From NCBI GenBank assembly GCA_031270725.1, contig JAISWS010000165.1:1-38529 (forward strand): a stretch of 38,529 nt of DNA, read 5' to 3'. Shown here one piece after another: positions 25,523 to 33,892 of the stretch (its first letter is position 1; the number at the start of each line of letters is the position of its first letter). A program made the position numbers and the translations under genes. Under the pieces are notes generated by a model. It had not been told where the DNA came from and ran no database searches. It worked only from the letters and a program-made list of their open reading frames with translations. Source of the DNA: Syntrophomonadaceae bacterium (GTDB lineage Bacteria; Bacillota; Syntrophomonadia; Syntrophomonadales; Syntrophomonadaceae).

Positions 25523-26691
25523 TAGGGTGTACTAAATTACTATGCGGCGCCGCTACGGTTTCGGAAGTAATAAAATATTCGGGGCGGGAAGAGAACACGC
25601 CGGCCAGGCTGCTGCAATTTTCCGCCGCAAACCGGCCCCTGGTCGTCTGGAATATGACCAATCGCTGTAATTTGCGCTGTAAGCACTGCTATATAAAAGC
25701 GGAGGACCACGCTTATAATGATGAGCTGACTACGGAAGAGGCTTTAGCGATGATAGCTGATCTGGCGGCTATGAAAGCGCCGGTTTTGCTTTTCTCCGGC
25801 GGGGAACCGATGCTCAGGCCCGATATTTATGATTTGGGCCGGTCGGCGGTGGAAGCGGGCTTGCGTTCCGTGATGTCCACTAACGGAACCCTGATTGACG
25901 ATAAAGCGGCTGAAAAAATAAAAGCGGCTGGTTTTCAATATGTGGGCGTCAGCATTGACGGAGCCCCGGATACCCATGATGAGTTCCGGGCTAAAAAGGG
26001 CGCTTTTAACGACGCTTTACGCGGTATTCACGCTTGCCGGGAAATAGGGATTAAAACCGGGGTGCGCTTTACGGTAAATAAACAAAACCAAAAGGATCTG
26101 CCGGAGGTAATGGAAATAATTGAGAAGGAAAAAATCCCGCGCTTCTGTATGTATCACTTGGTCTATGCCGGCCGCGGGGCGGATATGGTGGAAGATACCA
26201 GCGCGGCGGAGAAAAAAGAACTGCTGGATTATATAAGCCGCAAGACCGTGGAATTGTTCGCGAGAGGGGTCGAAGTGGAAATTTTAACTACCGATAATCA
26301 CGCTGACGGCGTCTATCTGCTCAACTATATCAAAGAACGGCAGCCTTCCCGCTACCAGGAAATCGTTACCCTGCTGGAAATGCACGGAGGCTGTTCCGCC
26401 GGCACTAAATTTTCCAATGTTGATCCCTTGGGCAATGTACATCCCTGCCAGTTTTGGCAGGACTACACCGTGGGCAATATCAGGGAGAAGCCTTTCAGCG
26501 AAATCTGGCGGTCAGATGACCCGCTGATGGTGCGCTTACGGCAGAAAGACCGGTATTTAAAAGGGAAATGCGGAATGTGCGGTTATAAAAAACTTTGCGG
26601 CGGCTGCCGCATAAGAGCTCAGGCTGTGTACGGTGATATGTGGGCCGAGGATCCGGCCTGCTATTTGGACGCCGGCGATTTACTGGTTTGA
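25519..26691 (+). CDS. nirJ1: Radical SAM protein NirJ1, alternative heme pathway
   Basis: 390 aa. The [4Fe-4S]/SAM motif CNLRCKHCY lies at residues 50-58, after NMTNR; a SPASM domain with auxiliary Fe-S Cys residues ends the protein (GGCSAG, HPCQFWQDYTVGNIREKP, KCGMCGYKKLCGGC). AhbC/AhbD and NirJ proteins use such clusters to modify propionate side chains of didecarboxysiroheme and Fe-coproporphyrin III. With nirJ2 and two decarboxylase genes next door this gives the siroheme route to heme b; which of the two radical enzymes does which step cannot be decided from sequence alone. Start TTG at 25519 overlaps the previous stop (TTGATA). Confidence 0.92.
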   Translation: MIGCTKLLCGAATVSEVIKYSGREENTPARLLQFSAANRPLVVWNMTNRCNLRCKHCYIKAEDHAYNDELTTEEALAMIADLAAMKAPVLLFSGGEPMLRPDIYDLGRSAVEAGLRSVMSTNGTLIDDKAAEKIKAAGFQYVGVSIDGAPDTHDEFRAKKGAFNDALRGIHACREIGIKTGVRFTVNKQNQKDLPEVMEIIEKEKIPRFCMYHLVYAGRGADMVEDTSAAEKKELLDYISRKTVELFARGVEVEILTTDNHADGVYLLNYIKERQPSRYQEIVTLLEMHGGCSAGTKFSNVDPLGNVHPCQFWQDYTVGNIREKPFSEIWRSDDPLMVRLRQKDRYLKGKCGMCGYKKLCGGCRIRAQAVYGDMWAEDPACYLDAGDLLV

Positions 26692-26708
26692 AGGGGGAGG
26701 GCTTGATT

Positions 26709-27692
26709 ATGAATTTTCCTGATTTAAGGTTAAGGAGGCTCAGAACAACCGAGACTCTGCGCAACATGGTGCGGGAAACCAATTTGCGCCTCGACGATTT
26801 GATATATCCGCTGTTTGTTATTTTCGGACGGGATAAAAAAATTCCGGTAAACGCCATGCCGGGAATATTTCAGTTTTCGCCTGACCGCTTGGGGGAAGAG
26901 CTGGCGGAAATAAAAGAACTGGGGATTCCGGCCGTTCTTTTGTTCGGTTTGCCGGAATACAAGGATGCGCGGGGCAGTTCGGCCTGGGATGATAACGGTC
27001 CGGTGCAGGAGGCGCTGAAAAGATGCAAGGATACGTATCCGGAGCTTCTGGCTGTTACCGACGTATGTATGTGCGAATATACCGACCACGGACACTGCGG
27101 ATTATTAGACGCGCAGGGCTATGTCATGAACGACGCTTCTTTGGAATTGCTGGCCCGGGAAGCCTTGTCGCACGTCCGGGCGGGAGCGGATATTGTCGCC
27201 CCTTCGGACATGATGGACGGGCGGATATCTGAAATCAGGCGCGCATTAGACGAGCACGGCTTTATAAATACGCCGATAATGGCTTACTCGGCTAAATACG
27301 CCTCAGGTTTTTACGGGCCTTTTCGCGAAGCGGCCGGTTCCGCTCCGGCATTTGGAGACCGGAAGGCCTATCAGATGGATACGGGCAACGTTAACGAGGC
27401 TTTGCGCGAGGTACGGCTGGATATTGCCGAAGGAGCGGATATGGTTATGGTGAAACCGGCTTTACCGTATCTGGATGTAATAAAAGCGGTTAAGGATACG
27501 TTCGGTTATCCAACCGCCGCCTATAACGTCAGCGGCGAGTACGCTATGATAAAAGCGGCGGCCGCGCGGAATTGGCTGGATGAGGAAAGGGTCGTCATGG
27601 AAAGTTTGACTTGTATCAAAAGGGCCGGCGCCGATATGATAATTACCTATTTTGCCAAGGACGCGGCCCGGCTGCTGCGAAAAAACGGCTAA
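26709..27692 (+). CDS. hemB: Delta-aminolevulinic acid dehydratase (porphobilinogen synthase)
   Basis: Condenses two 5-aminolevulinates to porphobilinogen. 327 aa. The Schiff-base lysines are Lys196 (MAYSAKYAS) and Lys249 (MVMVKPALPYLD). DVCMCEYTDHGHCG has the three-Cys pattern of the zinc-dependent form. ATG at 26709 is chosen because GGGGGAGG lies at 26693-26700; the longer frame back to 26640 runs into nirJ1. It stands between the two radical SAM genes, an order typical of the Ahb clusters of Clostridia. Confidence 0.97.
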   Translation: MNFPDLRLRRLRTTETLRNMVRETNLRLDDLIYPLFVIFGRDKKIPVNAMPGIFQFSPDRLGEELAEIKELGIPAVLLFGLPEYKDARGSSAWDDNGPVQEALKRCKDTYPELLAVTDVCMCEYTDHGHCGLLDAQGYVMNDASLELLAREALSHVRAGADIVAPSDMMDGRISEIRRALDEHGFINTPIMAYSAKYASGFYGPFREAAGSAPAFGDRKAYQMDTGNVNEALREVRLDIAEGADMVMVKPALPYLDVIKAVKDTFGYPTAAYNVSGEYAMIKAAAARNWLDEERVVMESLTCIKRAGADMIITYFAKDAARLLRKNG

Positions 27693-27712
27693 AGGGAGCG
27701 GGAGGGGAAAAA

Positions 27713-28717
27713 GTGCTTATATCCTGGAATACCACTAATCAGTGCAATATGCGCTGTGCCCATTGTTACCGTGACGCCGGCGATAAACTGGCGGAAGAGC
27801 TCACGACCGCGGAAGGGAAAAAACTGATTGAGGAAATAAAAAAAGCGGGTTTTCAAATAATGATTTTCAGCGGCGGCGAGGCGCTGATGAGAGCCGATAT
27901 ATATGAGCTGGGAGCTTATGCCAAAAGCCGCGGTTTAAGGGCGGTTTTAGGGACGAACGGCACTTTGATTACTCCGGAAGTGGCCGCGGATTTAAAAAAA
28001 GCGGGATTTATGGCCGCCGGAGTCAGCCTGGACAGCTTGCGCCCCGGCAAGCATGACGAATTCCGGTGCTTGCGGGACGGCTACTATCTGACGCTTGAGG
28101 GAATGAAAAATTTAAGAAAAGCCGGGCTTCCTTTTCAAATTCATACTACGGTCATGGACTGGAATGTGGATGAACTGGAAGATATAAGCGATTTTTGCCT
28201 GGAAACGGGAGCGATGGCCCACCATGTTTTTTTCCTGGTCCCTGCCGGGCGCGGCGCTGATATAGAAGAAGAAGCCTTAAAAAAGGCGGCTTATGAAAGA
28301 ACTATCGCCCGCCTGATGGAGAAACAGAAAAGCGTGAAAATTGAAATAAAACCGACGTGCGCGCCTCAGTTTATGAGAGTGGCGGCCAGCAAAGGCATGC
28401 GGACGCGTTTTACCAAAGGCTGTCTGGCGGGCATCAGTTACGCTGTCATAAATCCGCTGGGCTATGTCCAGCCCTGCGCGTATTTGGACCTGGCTCTGGG
28501 CAATGTAAGAGAAACCCCTTTTGATAAGATATGGGCGGAAAATGAAGTTTTCCATCTGCTCAGGACGGAGTCGTATGAGGGGAAATGCGGCGTTTGTGAA
28601 TATAAATTAAAATGCGGCGGCTGCCGGGCCCGCGCTTATTATTATAATCAGAAAAATATTATGGCGGAAGATTCCTGGTGTTTATATCAGCCGAAAGGGG
28701 CGTTGAATATTGTATAA
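27713..28717 (+). CDS. nirJ2: Radical SAM protein NirJ2, alternative heme pathway
   Basis: 334 aa from the GTG at 27713, which follows GGGAGGGG; an ATG-like start at 27611 would lie inside hemB. The radical SAM motif CNMRCAHCY is at residues 11-19 and a SPASM-like C terminus has KGCLAG, QPCAYLDLALGNVRETP and KCGVCEYKLKCGGC. It resembles nirJ1 in layout but is about 56 residues shorter because it lacks the N-terminal extension. Probably AhbC or AhbD activity in converting didecarboxysiroheme to heme. Confidence 0.92.
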   Translation: MLISWNTTNQCNMRCAHCYRDAGDKLAEELTTAEGKKLIEEIKKAGFQIMIFSGGEALMRADIYELGAYAKSRGLRAVLGTNGTLITPEVAADLKKAGFMAAGVSLDSLRPGKHDEFRCLRDGYYLTLEGMKNLRKAGLPFQIHTTVMDWNVDELEDISDFCLETGAMAHHVFFLVPAGRGADIEEEALKKAAYERTIARLMEKQKSVKIEIKPTCAPQFMRVAASKGMRTRFTKGCLAGISYAVINPLGYVQPCAYLDLALGNVRETPFDKIWAENEVFHLLRTESYEGKCGVCEYKLKCGGCRARAYYYNQKNIMAEDSWCLYQPKGALNIV

Positions 28718-29183
28718 TCCCGATGAAACAGATATAAGGTTATTAAATGCCCTTCAGTCAGGATTGCCGGTCAGCGTGACTCCGTTCCGCGAATTAGGGC
28801 GTTCTTTGCGCATGAATGAGGAAGAAACCATAAAAAGGCTTAACAATTTAAAAGAACACGGCTACATAAGGCGCATAGGCGCTGTTCTGGATTCGCGCCG
28901 CATGGGTTTTTATTCTACCCTGTGCGCCTGCCGGATCGGAAGCGGTAAATTAGAGGAAGCGGCTGTTATGATAAATAAAGAACCGGGAGTGACTCATAAT
29001 TATATACGGGATCATGAGTATAATTTATGGTTTACCCTGACGGCTGAATCGGAAACGGCCGCCGGGATTATTATTGAAAATTTACGAAAAAAAGCTGATA
29101 TTGATATAGTGGCTATGCCGGCTGAAAAAGTTTATAAAATTAAAGTAATTCTGGAAGTGAGCGGCGGCGATGATTTACAGTGA
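28710..29183 (+). CDS. ahbA: Siroheme decarboxylase subunit AhbA (NirD/NirG type)
   Basis: 157 aa of the Lrp/AsnC-like fold shared by AhbA/AhbB and NirDLGH, not a transcription factor in this context. It has the winged-helix N terminus (DIRLLNALQSGLPVSVTPFRELG), GYIRRIGAVLDSRRMGF and the HNYIRDHEYNLWFT segment typical of the decarboxylase, with the catalytic His region. With AhbB it removes two acetate carboxylates of siroheme. Start TTG at 28710 overlaps nirJ2 by 8 bp. Confidence 0.92.
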   Translation: MYNPDETDIRLLNALQSGLPVSVTPFRELGRSLRMNEEETIKRLNNLKEHGYIRRIGAVLDSRRMGFYSTLCACRIGSGKLEEAAVMINKEPGVTHNYIRDHEYNLWFTLTAESETAAGIIIENLRKKADIDIVAMPAEKVYKIKVILEVSGGDDLQ

Positions 29184-29655
29184 GATAATTTACAGTGAAA
29201 TGGAAAGGAAAGTAATCGAGCTGTTGCAGGGGGACATTCCGCTGACGCCGCGGCCTTATAAGCGCCTGGCCCGGGAGCTTGGAGTCACGGAAGAAGAAGT
29301 GGTGGCTTGTATAAAGAAATTGTGTGACGAACGGATTATCAAAAGGCTGGCCGGCATATTGCGGCATAGAAAAGCGGGTTATAATTTCAACGCCATGGTG
29401 GTTTGGCAAGTCAGCGCCGGGCAAGCGGATGATAAAGGCGGCATACTGGCTTCATTTCCGGAGGTCAGCCATTGTTACCGGCGGCAAACCCCGAAGGATT
29501 TCCCTTATCAGCTGTTTACCATGGTTCATGCCAAAAATAAGGAGCATTTTAGCGGTATTTTAAAAAATATGCGAAGCCGGAGTGGATTGCAAAATTATTT
29601 GGTGCTGGAAAGTATTGAAGAATTAAAAAAAAGTAGTATGATATATTTTGCGTGA
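29170..29655 (+). CDS. ahbB: Siroheme decarboxylase subunit AhbB (NirL/NirH type)
   Basis: 161 aa, paralogue of AhbA in the same Lrp-like fold: ERKVIELLQGDIPLTPRPYKRLARELG, IIKRLAGILRHRKAGYNFNAM and SHCYRRQTPKDFPYQLFTMVHA. It should form the heterodimer with AhbA. ATG at 29170 overlaps ahbA by 14 bp. The first codons contain a 15-bp near-tandem repeat (ATTTACAGTGAGATA then ATTTACAGTGAAATG), giving IYSEIIYSE; an ATG at 29200 could be the older start but has no ribosome-binding site. Confidence 0.93.
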   Translation: MIYSEIIYSEMERKVIELLQGDIPLTPRPYKRLARELGVTEEEVVACIKKLCDERIIKRLAGILRHRKAGYNFNAMVVWQVSAGQADDKGGILASFPEVSHCYRRQTPKDFPYQLFTMVHAKNKEHFSGILKNMRSRSGLQNYLVLESIEELKKSSMIYFA

Positions 29656-30982
29656 ATCAGCGCGGGCATCGGCAAGAGAGGTAATTGTTACGGGAACTGA
29701 AAATTCAGCCAGACTTTTTAAAGAAGCTCAGAAATATATTCCCGGAGGCGTGAACAGCCCGGTAAGGGCCTTTAAAGCGGTCGGAACGGAGCCGCTTTTT
29801 ATAAAAAAGGCTTACGGATGCAGAGTCGTGGACGAAGACGATAATGAATACATTGACTTTGTAGGCTCCTGGGGGCCTCTGATATTGGGACACGCGCATC
29901 CGCGCATAGTGGAGGCGGTTGAGCTGGCGGCACGGAAAGGGACGAGTTTCGGGGCCCCCTGCGCGGCGGAAATCGAACTGGCGCGGATGATTACGGAAGC
30001 TTTTCCGGCTATAGATACTGTCAGAATGGTAAATTCCGGCACGGAAGCGGCGTTGAGCGCGGTCAGGCTGGCCCGGGCCTACACGGGACGGGATAAGATA
30101 GTAAAATTCGAAGGCTGTTATCATGGGCACGGCGACAGCTTTTTGATTAAAGCCGGCTCCGGGCTGATGACCGCGGGCGTCGCGGACAGTCCGGGCGTGC
30201 CGGAGGATTTGGCGCGGCATACGCTGACCGTCCCGTATAATGACAAGAGCGCGGCGGAGAAAATATTCGCCGTTTACGGAAAAGAAATAGCGGCGGTTAT
30301 TGTAGAGCCGGTACCTGGCAATATGGGCTTAGTGCTGCCGGAGGAAGGTTTTCTGCCGATGCTGCGCGATATAACCGGGGCTTACGGGAGCTTATTGATA
30401 TTCGACGAAGTTATTACCGGATTCCGGCTGAATTACGGAGGCTATCAGAATATAGCGGGCGTTAAGCCTGATTTAACCGTTTTGGGTAAAATAATCGGGG
30501 GCGGCCTGCCGGTGGGCGCTTACGGAGGGCGGCGGGAGATAATGGATATGGTAGCTCCGGCCGGAGATGTATATCAGGCGGGGACTTTATCGGGAAACCC
30601 TTTGGCCATGGCGGCGGGAACAGCCGGGCTGAAGCTGCTCCGGGCCGACGGATTTTATGAAAAAATAGCTGAACAAACGCGGTTATATGTCCGGGAATTA
30701 AAAAATCTTTTTGAGGCGCGTAAAATAGCGGTGGTCATAAATTTTACAGGGTCAATGTTTACCGTCTTTTTTTCCGATAAAAAATATATAAACAATTACC
30801 AAAGCGCCGTTTCATGCGATACGGCAAAATTTGCCAATTATTTTAGGCTTTTATTAAACAAAGGGGTTTATATCCCTCCTTCCCAGTTTGAACTGAGTTT
30901 CATTTCGTCAGCTCATGAGGACGGAGATATAGAGGAAGCTTTAAAACGGACGGATCAGGCGTTGAATTTATTTAATAATTGA
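29648..30982 (+). CDS. hemL: Glutamate-1-semialdehyde 2,1-aminomutase
   Basis: PLP enzyme that makes 5-aminolevulinate from the HemA product. 444 aa. Motifs: YIPGGVNSPVRAF at the start of the core, VNSGTEAALSAVRLARAYTGRDKI, IFDEVITGFR, and the PLP-binding Lys281 in LGKIIGGGLPVGAYGG. Start is TTG at 29648, overlapping ahbB by 8 bp, although it adds about 15 residues before the usual N terminus; an ATT at 29684 is an unlikely alternative. It closes the heme gene set that hemA opens. Confidence 0.96.
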   Translation: MRESARASAREVIVTGTENSARLFKEAQKYIPGGVNSPVRAFKAVGTEPLFIKKAYGCRVVDEDDNEYIDFVGSWGPLILGHAHPRIVEAVELAARKGTSFGAPCAAEIELARMITEAFPAIDTVRMVNSGTEAALSAVRLARAYTGRDKIVKFEGCYHGHGDSFLIKAGSGLMTAGVADSPGVPEDLARHTLTVPYNDKSAAEKIFAVYGKEIAAVIVEPVPGNMGLVLPEEGFLPMLRDITGAYGSLLIFDEVITGFRLNYGGYQNIAGVKPDLTVLGKIIGGGLPVGAYGGRREIMDMVAPAGDVYQAGTLSGNPLAMAAGTAGLKLLRADGFYEKIAEQTRLYVRELKNLFEARKIAVVINFTGSMFTVFFSDKKYINNYQSAVSCDTAKFANYFRLLLNKGVYIPPSQFELSFISSAHEDGDIEEALKRTDQALNLFNN

Positions 30983-30993
30983 GGGGACGGTTT

Positions 30994-31776
30994 ATGGATA
31001 ATAATAAGGCGTGGGAAGAATTTATAATTAATTTGGCTAAAATAAGCAACATTGATTTGAAAAATTATAAAAGACCGCAGATGGAACGCCGCATCAGCAG
31101 CTTTATGCGTCAGCAGGGAGTGGAAAATTACAAAGAATTTCTGAGTTTACTGACCGCCAATAAGGATGTTTATCAGAAATTTATTGAGCATTTGACCATT
31201 AACGTATCCGAGTTTTTCAGAAACGCCGGCCACTGGAAAGTTTTGGCGGAGGAAATATTCCCGGAACTGGCAAAAAGGCGGGGCGGGCCTTTGAAAATCT
31301 GGAGCGCCGGCTGTTCTACGGGCGAGGAGCCGTACTCTCTGGCCATGGTGGCCAAAGAAAAAAACGTAAAGATTGAAAATAAAATCCTGGCTACTGATTT
31401 GGACAGGGAAGTGCTGGCCAAAGCCGTTAAAGGGACTTATTCCGAAAAAGAAATTGAGGGCGTGCCTCCGCCCCTTAAAAAAAAGTATTTTAAACAGGAC
31501 GGAAATTTTTATACAATAAATGATGAAATAAAAAATATGATAAAATTTACAAGGCAAAATTTATTGCGGGATTCGTTTGATAAAAATTTTGATCTTATTT
31601 TGTGCCGGAATGTGGTAATATATTTTACGGAAGAAACTAAAAAAACGCTGTATAAAAAATTTGTAGAAGCCTTGCGGCCTAACGGCATTATTTTTGTCGG
31701 CAGCACGGAACAGATTTTCAATTCCAGGGAAATAGGGCTACATACCCAAAAAATCTTTTTTTATACAAAACAGTAA
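30994..31776 (+). CDS. cheR: CheR-type chemoreceptor glutamate methyltransferase
   Basis: 260 aa. N-terminal all-helical CheR domain (IDLKNYKRPQMERRISSFM) and C-terminal SAM-dependent methyltransferase with SAGCSTGEEPYSLAM (SAM-binding), ILATDLDREVLAKA and LILCRNVVIYFTEE (NPxY-like). CheR methylates receptors in chemotaxis adaptation. No other chemotaxis gene is nearby; it follows hemL by 11 bp and was probably co-transcribed with heme genes. ATG at 30994 follows GGGGA; an earlier ATG at 30979 overlaps hemL and lacks a good site. Confidence 0.93.
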   Translation: MDNNKAWEEFIINLAKISNIDLKNYKRPQMERRISSFMRQQGVENYKEFLSLLTANKDVYQKFIEHLTINVSEFFRNAGHWKVLAEEIFPELAKRRGGPLKIWSAGCSTGEEPYSLAMVAKEKNVKIENKILATDLDREVLAKAVKGTYSEKEIEGVPPPLKKKYFKQDGNFYTINDEIKNMIKFTRQNLLRDSFDKNFDLILCRNVVIYFTEETKKTLYKKFVEALRPNGIIFVGSTEQIFNSREIGLHTQKIFFYTKQ

Positions 31777-31880
31777 AACAAAAACAATAAGCGGGCGATT
31801 TTTATAAAAACTAACATTATGAAGCTTTTAAAAAGCAGGATATATTTTTTTCGTATCGAAACCCTATTTTAGATAAAACT

Positions 31881-31896
31881 CTGAATATATATTCAG
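31881..31896. promoter_or_regulatory. Perfect 16-bp palindrome upstream of etfB
   Basis: CTGAATAT-ATATTCAG, an uninterrupted palindrome 17 bp upstream of the candidate -35 box at 31914. Its size and position suit a dimeric transcription factor site. The regulator cannot be named. The 245-bp gap 31777-32021 has no convincing gene. Confidence 0.5.
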
Positions 31897-31913
31897 TCAG
31901 TTTGAAGCTTAAG

Positions 31914-31941
31914 TTGCCCCACACGGGCAATGGCGTAAAAT
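31914..31941 (+). promoter_or_regulatory. Candidate sigma-A promoter of the etf operon
   Basis: TTGCCC (31914-31919), 16 nt, TAAAAT (31936-31941). TTGCCC-CACAC-GGGCAA (31914-31930) is a perfect inverted repeat covering the -35 box and spacer. A strong ribosome-binding site ACGGAGGTGG at 31951-31960 precedes a six-codon TTG-started ORF, 31963-31983. Confidence 0.45.
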
Positions 31942-32027
31942 TATGTTTTTACGGAGGTGGTTTTGAGGGAACGCGGCTGTTGAATGAAGGAACCTTTTAT
32001 TATTTAGATGAGTAAGGAGGAATGGTC

Positions 32028-32780
32028 TTGAAGGTTATAGTGTGTGTTAAACAAACATTTGACACTGAGGCTAAGATTGAGTTAAAAGATGGTAAAATCG
32101 CGGATGCTGGTATTAATTTAATCATTAATCCGTATGATGAAGTCGCGGTTGAAGGAGCCATCCAGTTGAAGGAAAAAGGCGTAGCAAAAGAGGTAGTAGT
32201 AGTTGCCGCAGGACCTGACAAGGCGATGGACGCTATCCGTACCGCTTTAGCGATGGGAGCGGATCGCGGCATATTGGTACAGCAGGACGTTGCCGCCGAT
32301 GAATACGCGAGAGCGGTAGCGCTCTCGGAAGCGATCAAGGCGGAAGGCCCTGATTTAATTTTAGCGGGCCATGTAGCGGCGGACGACGGTTCATCTCAAG
32401 TGCCCACCCGCATAGCGGAAATTCTTGGTTACCCGCATATTAACGTTATTACCAGCCTTGATATAGCCGACGGCAAAGTAACCGCCAGCAGTGAAGCTGA
32501 CGGAGGCACCCAGGTGACTGAAGTCGCGATCCCAGCGGTTATTTCCAGCCAGGTCAGCTGGAATGAGCCCCGTTATCCTTCTATGAAGGGCATTATGCAA
32601 GCGAAGAAAAAACCTGTCGCGACGGTAGCGGCCGCAGCGGCTGAAAATAAAACCAAAATTCTTGAATTTAGCCTGCCGCCGTCAAAACAGGCGGGCATTA
32701 AGATTGAAGAAGAGCCGGACGTGGCAGCGGCCCAATTAGCTGATTGGATTAAGAATACCGCGAAAGTTGAACCTAAATAA
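32028..32780 (+). CDS. etfB: Electron transfer flavoprotein beta subunit
   Basis: About 250 aa. EtfB binds AMP or a second FAD and forms the heterodimer with EtfA. N terminus MKVIVCVKQTFDTEAKIELKDGK, followed by NPYDEVAVEGAIQLKEKG, AMGADRGILV and AGHVAADDGSSQVPTRIAEILGYP-type segments, fits the family. TTG at 32028 is seven bases after AAGGAGG; the ATG at 32022 is only one base from that site. With etfA and the 720-aa oxidoreductase it forms an electron-transfer operon. Confidence 0.95.
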   Translation: MKVIVCVKQTFDTEAKIELKDGKIADAGINLIINPYDEVAVEGAIQLKEKGVAKEVVVVAAGPDKAMDAIRTALAMGADRGILVQQDVAADEYARAVALSEAIKAEGPDLILAGHVAADDGSSQVPTRIAEILGYPHINVITSLDIADGKVTASSEADGGTQVTEVAIPAVISSQVSWNEPRYPSMKGIMQAKKKPVATVAAAAAENKTKILEFSLPPSKQAGIKIEEEPDVAAAQLADWIKNTAKVEPK

Positions 32781-32823
32781 AAGAATTGACTGGAATTTTA
32801 ACAAATAGTTAGGAGGGTAATAG

Positions 32824-33777
32824 ATGGCAGGAACTTGGGTATTTGTAGAACAAAGAGACGGAAATGTACGTAAAGTTACCTATGAGATGCTGTCCACAGC
32901 CAAAAAATTTGGCGATGAGCTTACAGCCGTAGTTTTCGGAAAGGGCGTTGAGGCTTTAGCGCCGGAATTTGCCAAATACGGCGCCGATAAAGTTTTAGTG
33001 GTGGAAGACGATTTACTGGCTAATTATACCACCGGCGCTTTTGTCGCCCAGATAACGGCTTTAATAAATGAATATAAACCGAACGCGATATTATTCGCCC
33101 ATTCTTTTAACGGCAGAGATTTCGCTTCCCGGCTGGCGCAGAAATTACAGCTGGGGCTGGCGACCGACGCTATTGCCGCTGAAGTTACAGCCGGCAAGGG
33201 AGTATTTACCAGATCTATTTATGCCGGAAAAGCCCTGGCGAAGGTGGAAGTTACTACTTCACCGATTTTAGCGACCATTCGTCCCGGTGTCGGCGAACTG
33301 ATTGAAAGCGCGGGCGCGGGCGCGGTAGCCAAAGGGGCCGTAGCTGTTTCCGCCGGTGACGTTTATCAAACGGTTAAGAGTTTCGAGCCTACGGTTTCAG
33401 CCAGACCGGAACTCACAGAAGCTGAAGTGGTCGTATCCGGAGGGCGCGGCTGTAAAGGGCCGGAAGGAATTAAAGTGGTTGAAACCCTGGCGGATCTTTT
33501 AGGGGCGGCTATGGGCGGATCCCGCGCTTCCATAGATTCAGGCTGGTTAGGACATGAGCTGCAGGTGGGGCAGACCGGGAAAGTCGTAAATCCTAATCTT
33601 TATATTGCCTGCGGTATTTCGGGCGCCATCCAGCATTTAGCCGGAATGTCTTCCTCGAAATTTATCGCCGCTGTTAATACTGATACGGAAGCTCCTATTT
33701 TCAGTGTTTCTGATTTTGGAGTAGTCGGAGATCTTTTCAAAGTAGTTCCGTTGCTGGTGACCGAGTTGAAAAAATAA
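32824..33777 (+). CDS. etfA: Electron transfer flavoprotein alpha subunit
   Basis: 317 aa. EtfA carries the FAD that shuttles electrons from acyl-CoA dehydrogenases or other flavoenzymes. The C-terminal FAD signature is clear: PNLYIACGISGAIQHLAGMSS followed by AVNTDTEAPIF, and GGRGCKGPEG lies before it. ATG at 32824 follows AGGAGG. No ferredoxin domain is present at the N terminus. Confidence 0.97.
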   Translation: MAGTWVFVEQRDGNVRKVTYEMLSTAKKFGDELTAVVFGKGVEALAPEFAKYGADKVLVVEDDLLANYTTGAFVAQITALINEYKPNAILFAHSFNGRDFASRLAQKLQLGLATDAIAAEVTAGKGVFTRSIYAGKALAKVEVTTSPILATIRPGVGELIESAGAGAVAKGAVAVSAGDVYQTVKSFEPTVSARPELTEAEVVVSGGRGCKGPEGIKVVETLADLLGAAMGGSRASIDSGWLGHELQVGQTGKVVNPNLYIACGISGAIQHLAGMSSSKFIAAVNTDTEAPIFSVSDFGVVGDLFKVVPLLVTELKK

Positions 33778-33823
33778 AACCCTGACCGTTACGGAATGTT
33801 GCAGCCAGTTTATTAATCGCTAT

Positions 33824-33875
33824 TGCTCGGATAGATGATTTTTATCATCTACCTGAGCAGTGGCTTTGTTTTTTT
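33824..33875 (+). terminator. Large hairpin with T tract between etfA and the Fe-S oxidoreductase
   Basis: A 16-bp stem (33824-33839 with 33844-33859, one G-U and one mismatch) around TTTT, with a run of seven T at 33869-33875, nine bases beyond the stem. It probably terminates part of the etfBA transcripts or protects their 3' ends, lowering expression of the downstream gene whose GAGGAG site follows at once. Confidence 0.65.
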
Positions 33876-33892
33876 GAGGAGTTGGTTCAATA

